A DNA stretch of 64,000 nt from Clusia tigrina. Lineage: Eukaryota; Arthropoda; Insecta; Diptera; Clusiidae. The stretch lies in contig OV050030.1 in assembly GCA_920105625.2 (NCBI GenBank), positions 180,362,315-180,426,314 of the forward strand, given 5' to 3'. Below the pieces are notes generated by a model. It did not search any database and was not told the DNA's origin. It saw only the letters and a program-made list of their open reading frames with translations. Shown here one piece after another: positions 1 through 9,843 of the stretch; position 1 is the first letter of the stretch, and the number at the start of each line of letters is the position of its first letter. Made by a program: the position numbers and the translations under genes.

Positions 1-2
1 GT

Positions 3-179
3 GAATGGATAAAAGAAGATGGTACAGAACACAATAGTGGACCCGAAACTTGCAAGTGTTATGATAGTCGATTTATGAGAAAAATTAGAAAAGAAGAAAC
101 AAAAGAACTAATGCAAATTTATTATAATGTATTCAATGTAACTAAATGTAAAAATTGTAATTTCAAATGTGAGAAATAA
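3..179 (+). CDS. C-terminal part of an unrecognised small Cys-rich protein (copy 1)
   Basis: The reading frame enters from outside the window and ends at TAA 177-179. It is the same sequence as 4016-4192, where the gene start is visible. The visible part is hydrophilic and holds a TC-x-C cluster and a C-x2-C-x4-C pattern near the end, which could bind a metal or form disulphides. Unlike the second copy, this one reads straight through: codon 69-71 is CGA here and TGA there. I do not recognise the family. Its neighbours in the second copy are Polinton-like fragments, so it may be a Polinton cargo gene; that is inference from position only. Confidence 0.45.
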   Translation, partial: EWIKEDGTEHNSGPETCKCYDSRFMRKIRKEETKELMQIYYNVFNVTKCKNCNFKCEK

Positions 180-202
180 AATGAAGACAAAAATATATTA
201 GA

Positions 203-1909
203 CTAGCTGTACCCGGTGCGCTTCGCTACCCCTGAATTGTAGGGGGGGTGTAGCATTCAGCTGGTCAAAGAATTTTTCAAATCGGATGAATAGTTTAAAT
301 AAATAAATTTGAAGAAAAGACATTATACAAATATTCAATTCATTTTGATACATTTTATTGATTTTGTTCATTTCGAAAAAATTGTGACATTGCAGCGTTT
401 CGTTACAATTTTATATTTATTGAAGTGCTGTCGGATACACAATATTTCTTGTTTTTCCAGCTGGTGCGTAAACGATTAAATAGATGGTTTTCCGACGCGT
501 GAGCAAGCCACATAGAGCAGGTATAAACGATTTTTAATTTGTGATTTGTATGGGAGGTACCACTCCCCTTCGTCCAATCCCGACCATATTAGCAGCAGCA
601 CTTAGAATATGTACACTAAACCAATATACCAAATATTGTTCAAATACTGTTAACCGGAGCAGAAATAATGGATTTTTAATTTGTGATTTGTATGGGAGGT
701 ACGACGCCCCTTTGTCCAATTGGACCGGTACAAACTGAGAAACCTTCGTGGGCTCATGCACAACAACTTTGCTGAAGATGATCACATGATCAAATGCACA
801 GTTTACAATTCTATAAAGGACATACACACAAACATTCATTTTTATATATATAGAAGATTACAGTTGATGATAATGGGTATGCGTATCTTGATTTCTTGAT
901 AATGAATCGAGCAAAAACACTTAGTATACGTTGTCGCCTTTGGCTGCCCAAGTTGTCGTTTTCTTCATCCAGTGATGTCTACATCTTAGTTATTTTCCAT
1001 CCAGCTTACATGCAGTGATGTCTACATCTTAGTTATTTTCCATCCAGCTTACATGCAGTGATGTCTACATCTTAGTTATTTGTGTAAGTGTGTCAGTGAT
1101 GTCAATAGGTGTAATCAGTTTCATAGCAGTACTTAGCTGAACATAATTTCACAAATGCTTTAATCTATATCTACATGAATCTTAACATTTATATTTTATA
1201 GAATTATATTTATATGAATCTTAACATAGAGGACGGATCGACATATTAGTTGGTTGTCAAATGTCAAATTTTATGGTTGCGTTCAGAAATTTAATTTGTG
1301 ACAAAACTTAAGATTTATCAATGTACATAAAAATAAAAATAATCTGAAAGGTAGTTATTCAAAAAAAATGTATGGGGACCACCCTAACATACATTCTGAA
1401 TTTCACTTAAATTGGTCAATTCATTTAGATTTTCGATATAAATCCACACCCGCGCCAAAAATTAATAAAAAAAAAAATTATATGGGGACCACCCTAAGGG
1501 TTGAAGATAGAGGGTAGATATGTTGTGGGGAACTGTTGGGATTGCAAAAATATTGAGGGTCGGTCATACATTTGACACCTCTAGGAGGCACCCTTGAATA
1601 TGCAATTCATTGGAATAGCTCTAAAAAAATTACTTTTGTATGGGGACCACCCTAAGGGTTGAAGATGTTCTGAGAAAGTGTTGGGATTGCAAAAATGTTG
1701 AGGGTTGGTCATACATTTGACACCTCTAGGAGGCACCGACGTTAAAAATTTAAATTTCGACAACAGCGCCGCCTATCGGATCTTATTCACCTTTTAAACC
1801 TTCTCTGGACTTCCACAAATAATTCAAGACCAAAATTAGCTAAATCGGTCCATCCGTTCTCGAGTTTTAGCGAGACTAACGAACAGCAATTCATTTATAT
1901 ATATATAGA
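203..1909 (-). mobile_element. Non-autonomous composite Helitron, copy 1
   Basis: Read on the minus strand it starts with TC followed by an (AT)-rich stretch (1909) and ends in a short GC hairpin followed by CTAG (206-203), the usual Helitron ends. Host bases flank it as A on the left and T on the right, with no target duplication, as Helitrons leave. A second Helitron-type 5' end (TCTATATATA then AAAATGAATG) lies inside near 853, so the element looks composite: an inner unit of about 650 bp with extra 5' sequence. It contains two ~100-bp direct repeats around the words CCTCTAGGAGGCACC and a 43-bp minisatellite. No Rep or helicase is encoded; it would depend on an autonomous partner. Confidence 0.8.
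970..1098. repeat. 43-bp minisatellite, 3 units, inside Helitron copy 1
   Basis: Units start at 970, 1013 and 1056 with an exact 43-bp period (CAGTGATGTCTACATCTTAG...). The third unit is partial. The same array occurs in every related Helitron here (about 5127, 47778, 53180 and 63235). Central tandem repeats are known from insect Helitrons such as the Drosophila DINE-1 group. Confidence 0.9.
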
Positions 1910-1926
1910 TAATGAATTCTAAACAT

Positions 1927-2544
1927 GAACTGATTTTGTTACGTTCTATGAATGACAGCAATGTCTTTACATCTATCACTGCAATTTAAAAATTTAAATT
2001 AACAATAACAAGTATTATATGGAAAATACAACATGTTCAACTTGCTGATGAATATAAATTGGAAATGTTAAAAGTAATTAAGAGTAAAAAACTATTAAAT
2101 ATTTCATTTAGGAGTGCGGATACATATTATAATCCATCACTACCTAAGAATTGTACAAATATTTTATGGAATATTAAACTAGCTGCTGAAAATGAAATGC
2201 CACGTTTTCTATTATTAGCGTTTCGTAATAATAATATGTTCATGCATTGTGATTTGTCAGATATAAAAGTATATCTGAACTCTGATTTATATGCTTATGA
2301 TGATCTAAATCTTACATTTAATCGAAATCGTTTTGCTTTATTATATGATATGTACTTGAAGTTTCAACAAAGTTATTATTCACGCGATTTGCAGCCTCTA
2401 TTAACACGAGAAGAATTTTCATCAAATGCGCCAATAATTGTCTTAGATGTAACTCATCAAAATGAAACTACCAAAAATGGACCAATCGATATTCGGATTG
2501 AATTCAAAACATCAACAAACATACCAAATAATACATCTGCATAA
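1927..2544 (+). pseudogene. Polinton/Maverick capsid-like protein, C-terminal half
   Basis: An open frame runs from the edge of the Helitron to TAA at 2542-2544, broken once by TAA near 1984-1986. The sequence has the words SFRSADTYYNPSLP, HCDLSDIKVYLNS and LLYDMYLKFQQSYYS, which I recognise from large insect Polinton-associated proteins that look like capsid (jelly-roll) proteins. Only the C-terminal half is here. A fragment that appears to be the N-terminal half of the same family lies at 48216-48432. The exact capsid role (major or minor) is from memory of the family, not from a search. The gene is truncated on its 5' side exactly where the Helitron begins. Confidence 0.65.
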
Positions 2545-2746
2545 TGTTTAATTATACATGATAAAATGTTCCAATATATTCCCCTCACAAACGAAATAAG
2601 AAAAATATTGTAAAATAAAAAGAAAATAAAAAGAAAATTTGATTTATGTACATTTTTTTTGGTTATATAGATAATAATCGCTAGTATTTTCCTTCATTAT
2701 ATCTTTAAACACATCGCAGTCACATTCAACAAATACACAGGAGAAA

Positions 2747-3229
2747 ATGAAATTAACATTATTATTTTTATTTGTATTGTGTTTGTAAAAGTATACCAAT
2801 AAATAATTTAGATTATGATTATCAATTAGATCAAATCGATAAAAATGATATATTTTCAACAACAACAACAACAACAACAACATCGTCAACAACAACAACT
2901 TCACATATTTTTCAAATAACAACAACTCCATCAAAATGTTTTACAGTGGATGAGGCTATAGAAGCGTTTCGAAAGCGTTTCAGTAAAAAAGAAACAAATA
3001 TAGGTGGTTACTAGATGCAAAGGAATCATTTTATCGTCATTTTAAACTTGAATATGATAATTTTGATATACCTATTCGCTGTACATACGATGTTATAAAT
3101 GTGAAAAAACAACTAAAAATAAGCTGTTTTGAATATCGTGAATTTGAAGTTGAACGAATTTTAAGTAATGGAGAAATTGAAAATGTACTCACTCCAGATT
3201 TGAGCAATAAATTACAACATATTCATTGA
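2747..3229 (+). pseudogene. Unrecognised secreted protein with Thr-rich stalk, frameshifted
   Basis: ATG at 2747 opens a hydrophobic stretch (MKLTLLFLFVLCL) that reads as a signal peptide, then the frame breaks. The next frame (from about 2780) has an acidic/Asn segment, a run of about eight Thr residues and further TTT clusters (likely an O-glycosylated linker), then a segment containing DEAIEAFRKRF. A further frame change near 3005 leads to a C-terminal domain with LLDAKESFYRHF and CFEYREFEVERI, ending at TGA 3227-3229. A shorter relative follows at 3432-3635. I do not recognise the family. It sits directly after a Polinton capsid-like fragment, so it may be a Polinton accessory gene of about 150 codons. 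Confidence 0.45.
2859..2912 (+). repeat. (ACA)n trinucleotide repeat coding for poly-Thr
   Basis: Repeated ACA codons, interrupted by TCGTCA, encode the Thr-rich stalk of the surrounding gene. It is a likely site of length change. Confidence 0.8.
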
Positions 3230-3431
3230 TGTAAAAAACTATACTCAAATTGATCTAAAGAACTATACTCAAACATATAAAATGGATATCATATAAGGAA
3301 GCAGTAATAGTTTTCATAATAATCTCAAAGAAAAAGGAAGATGAAGACCTATATTTTATATAATATTAATAATATACGAGTAGATCCTGAAAGTAAATAC
3401 ATAAATTTTAATATAAAAATTTCTAGGTATT

Positions 3432-3635
3432 AGAATACATTTATTAATCCAATTAGAAAATGATACAACATTAAAAAATAATATTAAGTTACCATCAGAT
3501 AATTCTGAAGCCAACTACAGCATAAACGATGCAATTGAAGCTTTTAGAAGGGATTTAATTGAAAAAGAAATTAATATTGGAGGTATTAATGAGAGTTGTA
3601 AAGTATTTTTCCGTCATTTCAATTTAAAATTGTGA
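3432..3635 (+). pseudogene. Paralog of the preceding Thr-stalk gene, N-terminus lost
   Basis: An open frame ending at TGA 3633-3635 contains INDAIEAFRRDL, EINIGG and FFRHFNL. These match, in the same order, DEAIEAFRKRF, ETNIGG/R and FYRHFKL of the gene at 2747-3229, so the two are tandem paralogs. The upstream part is in another frame and I see no signal peptide in it. The C-terminal domain of the first paralog is missing. Function unknown. Confidence 0.4.
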
Positions 3636-3794
3636 AATAAGAATCAGGTGTACCTATTATAGTAACTATCATTCTAAAACTCTCAACATTTATTGTTTTG
3701 AGTATAATAGAGAGAAAGATAGAGATATAATAAACTCGAATGAAAGAGAAAGAAAATATGAAACGAGTCCCTTGCTTGATCGAGCAACAAATAA

Positions 3795-3818
3795 TATAAA
3801 TACCAGAACAATCAATAT
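3795..3818 (+). promoter_or_regulatory. Possible core promoter (TATA box and initiator)
   Basis: TATAAATA at 3795-3802 is followed 10-16 bases later by TCAATATCA-type sequence that could serve as an initiator, about 60 bases before the ATG at 3875. The spacing is somewhat short for a TATA-initiator pair. A similar TATAAA lies at 3276, before the preceding paralog. This is only a sequence resemblance. Confidence 0.25.
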
Positions 3819-3874
3819 CAAAGATTATTCGCAAACTTTACATATGAGGATACAGTAAACACATATCAGCAAAT

Positions 3875-4192
3875 ATGAAAAAGGAAATAATAACCTTCTT
3901 AAAAAAATTTGCTCATGTTATTTTGGATGATCATAAGCAAAAGCTCATCAATATTCAATCAGATGTGGAGTACATAGACAGTCTAAAAATATATGGTCAA
4001 CATTATGAGAGCTGTGAATGGATAAAAGAAGATGGTACAGAACACAATAGTGGACCCGAAACTTGCAACTGTTATGATAGTTGATTTATGAGAAAAATTA
4101 GAAAAGAAGAAACAAAAGAACTAATGCAAATTTATTATAATGTATTCAATGTAACTAAATGTAAAAATTGTAATTTCAAATGTGAGAAATAA
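3875..4192 (+). pseudogene. Unrecognised small Cys-rich protein (copy 2), one nonsense codon
   Basis: ATG at 3875 opens 69 codons to TGA 4082-4084, and the same frame continues to TAA at 4190-4192, about 105 codons in all. The N-terminal part is amphipathic (KKEIITFLKKFAHVI), the middle has SCEW and ETCNCY, and the end has C-x2-C-x4-C. The copy at 3-179 reads CGA where this one has TGA, so the stop is probably a recent C-to-T change. No family recognised; no signal peptide. It follows two paralogous small genes in the same direction. Confidence 0.45.
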
Positions 4193-4215
4193 AATGAAGA
4201 CAAAAATATATTAGA

Positions 4216-6078
4216 CTAGCTGTACCCGGTGCGCTTCGCTACCCCTGAATTGTAGGGGGGGTGTAGCATTCAGCTGGTCAAAGAATTTTTGAAATCGGAT
4301 GAATAGTTTAAATAAATAAATTTGAAGAAAAGACATTATACAAATATTCAATTCATTTTGATACATTTTATTGATTTTGTTCATTTCGAAAAAATTGTGA
4401 CATTGCAGCGTTTCGTTACAATTTTATATTTATTGAAGTGCTGTCGGATACACAATATTTCTTGTTTTTCCAGCTGGTGCGTAAACGATTAAATAGATGG
4501 TTTTCCGACGCGTGAGCAAGCCACATAGAGCAGGTATAAACGATTTTTAATTTGTGATTTGTATGGGAGGTACCACTCCCCTTCGTCCAATCCCGACCAT
4601 ATTAGCAGCAGCACTTAGAATATGTACACTAAACCAATATACCAAATATTGTTCAAATACTGTTAACCGGAGCAGAAATAATGGCTTTTTAATTTGTGAT
4701 TTGTATGGGAGGTACTACGCCCCTTTGTCCAATCCCGCCCATATTTGCAACAGCACTTAGAATATGTACAATTAATCGACGTACCAAATTTTGTTCACAT
4801 ACAGTTAACCGGAGCAGAAATAATGGATTTTTAATTTGTGATTTGTATGGGAGGTACGACGCCCCTTTGTCCAATTGGACCGGTACAAACTGAGAAACCT
4901 TCGTGGGCTCATGCACAACAACTTTGCTGAAGATGATCACATGATCAAATGCACAGTTTACAATTCTATAAAGGACATACACACAAACATTCATTTTTAT
5001 ATATATAGAAGATTACAGTTCATGATAATGGGTATGCGTATCTTGATTTCTTGATAATGAATCGAGCAAAAACACTTAGTATACGTTGTCGCCTTTGGCT
5101 GCCCAAGTTGTTGTTTTCTTCATCCAGTGATGTCTACATCTTATTTATTTTCCATCCAGATTACATGCAGTGATGTCTACATCTTAGTTATTTTCCATCC
5201 AGCTTACATGCAGTGATGTCTACATCTTAGTTATTTGTGTAAGTGTGTCAGTGATGTCAATAGGTGTAATCAGTTTCATAGCAGTACTTAGCTGAACATA
5301 ATTTCACAAATGCTTTAATCTATATCTACATGAATCTTAACATTTATATTTTATAGAATTATATTTATATGAATCTTAACATAGAGGACGGATCGACATA
5401 TTAGTTGGTTTTCAAATGTCAAATTTTATGGTTGCGTTCAGAAATTTAATTTGTGACAAAACTTAAGATTTATCAATGTACATAAAAATAAAAATAATCT
5501 GAAAGGTAGTTATTAAAAAAAAATGTATGGGGACCACCCTAACATACATTCTGAATTTCACTTAAATTGGTCAATTCATTTAGATTTTCGATATAAATCC
5601 ACACCCGCGCCAAAAATTAATAAAAAAAAAAAATTATATGGGGACCACCCTAAGGGTTGAAGATAGAGGGTAGATATGTTCTGGGGAACTGTTGGGATTG
5701 CAAAAATATTGTGGGTCGGTCATACATTTGACACCTCTAGGAGGCACCCTTGAATATGCAATTCATTGGAATATCTCTAAAAAAATTACTTTTGTATGGG
5801 GACCACCCTAAGCGTTGAAGATAGAGGGTAGATATGTTCTGAGAAAGTGTTGGGATTGCAAAAATGTTGAGGGTTGGTCATACATTTGACACCTCTAGGA
5901 GGCACCGACGTTAAAAATTTACATTTCGACAACAGCGCCACCTATCGGATCTTATTCACCTTTGAAACCTTCTCTGGACTTCCACAAATAATTCAAGACC
6001 AAAATTAGCCAAATCGGTCCATCCGTTCTCGAGTTTTAGCGAGACTAACGAACAGCAATTCATTTTCATATATATAGA
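4216..6078 (-). mobile_element. Non-autonomous composite Helitron, copy 2
   Basis: Same element as 203-1909: CTAG and GC hairpin at the left end, TC-(AT)n at 6078 on the minus strand. It differs by an extra ~142-bp internal duplication (about 4684-4826, a second copy of the block starting AATTTGTGATTTGTATGGG). The 4013-bp offset between the two copies holds from position 1 up to this duplication, including the flanking Polinton sequence on the left, but the right flanks are unrelated. Confidence 0.8.
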
Positions 6079-6227
6079 CAACAGCGCCACCTATCGGATC
6101 TTATTCACCTTTTAAACCATCTCTGGACTTCCACAAATAATTCAAGACCAAACTTCGCCAAATCGGTCCATCCGCTCTCGAGTTTTAGCGAGACTAACGA
6201 ACAGCAATTCATTTCTATATATATAGA
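6079..6227 (-). mobile_element. Helitron 5'-end fragment
   Basis: A second copy of the terminal 148 bp (CAACAGCGCCACC to the TC end at 6227) directly abuts the 5' end of the previous Helitron. The same doubled 5' end is seen at 46043-46194, 52179-52326 and 61908-62056. Confidence 0.75.
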
Positions 6228-6236
6228 AGATACACA

Positions 6237-6830
6237 TTAGTTCTGTGATTTCAAATGTAATCGTAGTGTTATTGTTTCTCCTCGGAAATTAATTAAATTA
6301 CTATCCTGATCAACAATTCTCACTGTGATGGAACTTATCTGCTTGGTGTTCACTGGTAAATAGATGATATTTTTGGGATACTCATCTATTTTATAACCAG
6401 GGGTAGCGTTTATAGAAAACTCGTGAATAGTGTGGGCAGACAAATCATTAAAATATGAACCAACTGTAATATTACATTCTATACGAATTACATTAATGTT
6501 TGTTAGGGAGATCTGATGTATGTTCTTTCTCTGCTTCCAACGTTCTTCGACTGAAGCCTAATAATGAACCAATTGTTCGATCATCATTAAAGTAAATCAC
6601 TTCATTGCTGAAAATTTATATTTCAAGTGTATTATGATTTGCTTGTATATCAAGTTCTCCCTCCAGGTTTAAATTTTCATATTCATCACGTATATAGTTG
6701 GCAATATCATCAAGCTCATAAGAACGAATAGGAATTTCAATGATGTTTTCTCTTATGTGAAATAGATTGTTCCCAACATCAATTGGAATTGAATAATATG
6801 TATGAAAAGGGTACACTTCGCCCTACGTTT
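6237..6830 (-). pseudogene. Polinton structural-type protein, tandem copy A
   Basis: Two segments of one gene are visible: an upstream part (6616-6816) with SIPIDVGNNLFHI, IEIPIRSYELDDIA and ANHNTLEI, and a C-terminal part (6237-6443) with HTIHEFSINATPGYKI, IIYLPVNT and FRGETITLRLHL. Both are familiar from insect Polinton-associated proteins thought to be structural (possibly minor capsid or penton-like). Between the parts the frame changes more than once, and compared with copy B there is a 5-bp insertion near 6514. The gene is non-functional. Copy B follows at 6847-7510 with a ~605-610 bp offset. Confidence 0.6.
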
Positions 6831-7445
6831 TTATTATAAATAATCATTAGTTCTGTGATTTCAAATGTAATCGTAGTGTTATTGTTTCTCCTCGGAAATT
6901 AATTAAATTATTATCCTGATGAACAATTCTCACTGTGATGGAACTTATCTGCTTGGTGTTAACTGGTAAATAGATGATATTTTTCGGATACTCATCGATT
7001 TTATAACCAGGGCTAGCGTTTATAGAAAACTCATGAATAGTGTGGGCAGACAAATCATTAATATATGAACCAACTGTAATATTACATTCTATACGAATTA
7101 CATTAATGTTTGTTAGGGAGATGTATGTTCTTTCTCTGCTTCCAACGTTCTTCGACTGAAGCCTAATAATGAACCAATTGTTCGATCATCATTAAAGTAA
7201 ATCACTTCATTGCTGAAAATTTCTATTTCAAGTGTATTATGATTTGCTTGTATATCAAGTTCTCCCTCCAGGTTTAAATTTTCATATTCATCACGTATAT
7301 ACTTGGCAATCTCATCAAGCTCATAAGAACGAATAGGAATTTCAATGATGTTTTCACCTATGTGAAATAGATTGTTCCCAACATCAATTGGAATTGAGTA
7401 ATATGTATGAAAATCAGTTAGACCACAAACATAATTTGAATCTAA
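6237..7445. repeat. Tandem duplication of ~605-610 bp
   Basis: Positions 6237-6820 and 6847-7430 are nearly the same sequence (offset 610 at the 3' gene end, 605 after the small indel). The duplication joins at the stop-codon side of the gene (TCATTAGTTCTGTG). Confidence 0.85.
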
Positions 7446-7510
7446 ATTTATTGGTGGAAAATAATCTGCAGACAGAACGGATGTTTTGCCAATGTAATCG
7501 ACATCTTGAG
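6847..7510 (-). pseudogene. Polinton structural-type protein, tandem copy B
   Basis: Same gene as copy A but longer at its 5' side: an open stretch with SVLSADYFPPINLDSNYV precedes the shared part, followed by SIPIDVGNN, IRSYELDEIA, TIGSLLGFSRR and, after a frame break near 7130, NVIRIECNITVGSY and HTIHEFSINASPGY, ending at 6847. The break is a few missing bases in the linker, different from the one in copy A. Position and family suggest a virion-type protein of a Polinton; the precise role is not shown by the sequence. Confidence 0.6.
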
Positions 7511-7580
7511 TGATAACGTTTAAATGAAATAAAAATTATATTGTTTATATTATATATTTATTATTATTACATTTTTTTTA

Positions 7581-7694
<114 letters not shown>

Positions 7695-7795
7695 TAGCTG
7701 ACCCCGCAGGCTCTGCGCTGCGTGAAATTATGTGTTTTGAAAAGAAAAGAAAGTTGAATTTATATTGTGTTGAAAATCATTTATTTGCGATTTTT

Positions 7796-9827
7796 CTACA
7801 TTTTTTTCAATGTAACGCAGCTTGATAAACAACATTTTTTGTTTTCTGTTCCGGTGCGTAAATGTACAGAGAAGATGGTTTTCCAAATCGTGAACACGCC
7901 ACGTATAGCTCGCCGTGTGAAAAACATGGCATTTACCGATTTATGCCACTCACTTCCAAAGATACTTCCTTGTGACCTGTTGATTGTCATCGCAAATGCA
8001 AGTTTCACTGGAAACTGAATACGTTTGAACTGAAATGGCAAATCGTTGGAACTCAAAGGAATCCGTGGAATCAAGCATTCTGCCCCCTTGTAAGTGCTTT
8101 TCAAAATTCTTGCAACTATCACATTATTCGATAGTTGCGTCACAATCAGCAGGGTTCTATTACACAGTTTGGGCGCATGAAGATTGCGGAGCATAATAAT
8201 GATAGATCCAACTTTGAGACGCAAATGATGCGGCGGCATGCCAGGCAAATCCAAAGAATTTAGAAATTCCACTGGATAATTCACGGCTGCGTCTTAATTT
8301 TCAACACGATCGATCGATTTGTAAGAGGCAAATCTCCCGGAATTTGACTTTGAATCGTCCAGTTTAAGTCATTAACATCGGTATTTTTGGCAGCTAAAAT
8401 TGCGCGTGCACTCAACCAATCGTAGTTACGATCATTTTGGCCAATGTTCGGATAAACATTCGTGATGAGTTCAGCTTCCGTTGAAGTGAATTGACCAATA
8501 GCAGGTGGAAGTATCAACCGGAATTGCCCATTTGCAATTCTTAGCAGTTCTTTAGAGAAAACTTCTGCGGTGCTATCCTGTTGCAGGAACACTCGCATAT
8601 TCATAGTCAATCGAATGGTTTTCACGTACCGCCACAAATACTATGACTTGGGACATGCGTTCAATTCATCCGCCGCTGTTGATTTCGGAATAACAGGAAG
8701 TGTTTGTCGAAAATCGCCTGCTAACAGTATCATTGCGCCACTAAAGCGACGATTATTATTCCGCAGATCTTTCATTGTTCTGTCAAGTGCTTCTAGAGAC
8801 CGTTTGTGAGCCATTGTGCACTCATCCCATACTATCAGTTTACAATTCTTCAACACTTTTGCCATAGCTGATTGCTTTGAAATGTTGCAAACAGGTGTTT
8901 CATTGATTTGCATGTTTAACGGAAGCTTCAGTGCCGAATGTGCCTTTCTTCCACCTTCTAGTAGAGTTGCAGCAATCCCAGTAGATGCGAGAGCCAACAC
9001 AATGCCATTTTGAGATCGTATTGTTGCCAAAATCAATGATATCAGGAACGTTTTCCCAGTTCCGCCGGGCGCATCAAGAAAATATAGTCCACCGTTTCCA
9101 TCATTGACAGCCTTCATCAATTCATCATACGCACTCTTTTGCTGCTCATTCAATAATGGAACATTTCTTTGTACTTGTTGTTCCAAAGTTATTCTGTCGT
9201 ATGCACGCTCACGTTCCAATTCACGATTCAGTACATCTCTGATTAGACGATTTGGCGCTTGCATATGAATTTCAGTCAATTGTTTTCCACTCATAAGCAA
9301 ATACAAATCTTCAATCAACACCAATGCTTCATTGTAGATGTCATCGTTCATTTGCAATTCTGAATTCCATGTTGCCACTCGAATACGATGTAAAATGTCT
9401 TCGGCAATGTAATTTTGTACGTATCCCATAATTGACGCGGATTTGAAGGCTGACATGTCGAAATGATCATCGCGAAAAGTGTGCGAACTTCAGTGGCATG
9501 CGAAGTAGCTATCGCATCGTCCATCGTTTGATTCCAGTGATTATCATGTTCCAGCAATTGTAATTGCTGGTATGCTTCTCGAAAAGTTGCACACACCGTA
9601 CCATTCTCAGTACGCAATGACTCAAATGAAGTTGAACCGCGTACATTAATCAATAGTAACCGAAGGGAGAAGCACTCGTCGTTTTTCGGGTGGATTGTGT
9701 AAATTCGTCCTAATGCATTAGTTGAGAACACTGGATATCCGTTTACTGGTTGGCCTTGCTTTCTGCGTAACCATTTCTTCGACGATGCATTCCATGTATA
9801 ATATCGAGGCATTTCCGAATAAAGCAA
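7796..9827 (-). pseudogene. Helitron Pif1-like helicase region
   Basis: Pieces at 9348-9827, 8641-9456, 8281-8637 and 7796-8284 follow on from Rep. The first holds LYSEMPRYYTWN and FSLRLLLINVRG. The second is the helicase core: Walker A DAPGGTGKTF, Walker B IVWDECTMAHK, motif III LAGDFRQTLPVIP. The third has LPPAIGQF and NDLNWTIQSQIPG. The last has the C-terminal helicase word [14 protein letters not shown] (the usual form is INKSQG). The pieces are separated by frame changes near 9400, 8640 and 8283, so no full protein can be made. The helicase would unwind the transposing strand (5' to 3'). Confidence 0.85.
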
Positions 9828-9843
9828 TGTTCTCGCAAACGGA

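Noticed and set aside
541..738. Recurrent ~65-codon plus-strand frames opening at TTTGTATGGGAGG
   Set aside because: They overlap the opposite frame in Helitron non-coding repeats and recur only because the block itself is duplicated.
534..839. A ~101-codon open frame that recurs in several Helitron copies (also near 4689, 47294, 62796)
   Set aside because: It begins at the inner Helitron 5' end and is kept because the copies are near-identical DNA. It changes by indels between copies (e.g. 53419) and has no known motif.
2644..2934. Minus-strand open frame rich in Leu and Asn
   Set aside because: It is antisense to the poly-Thr gene; the Leu run comes from the ACA repeat.
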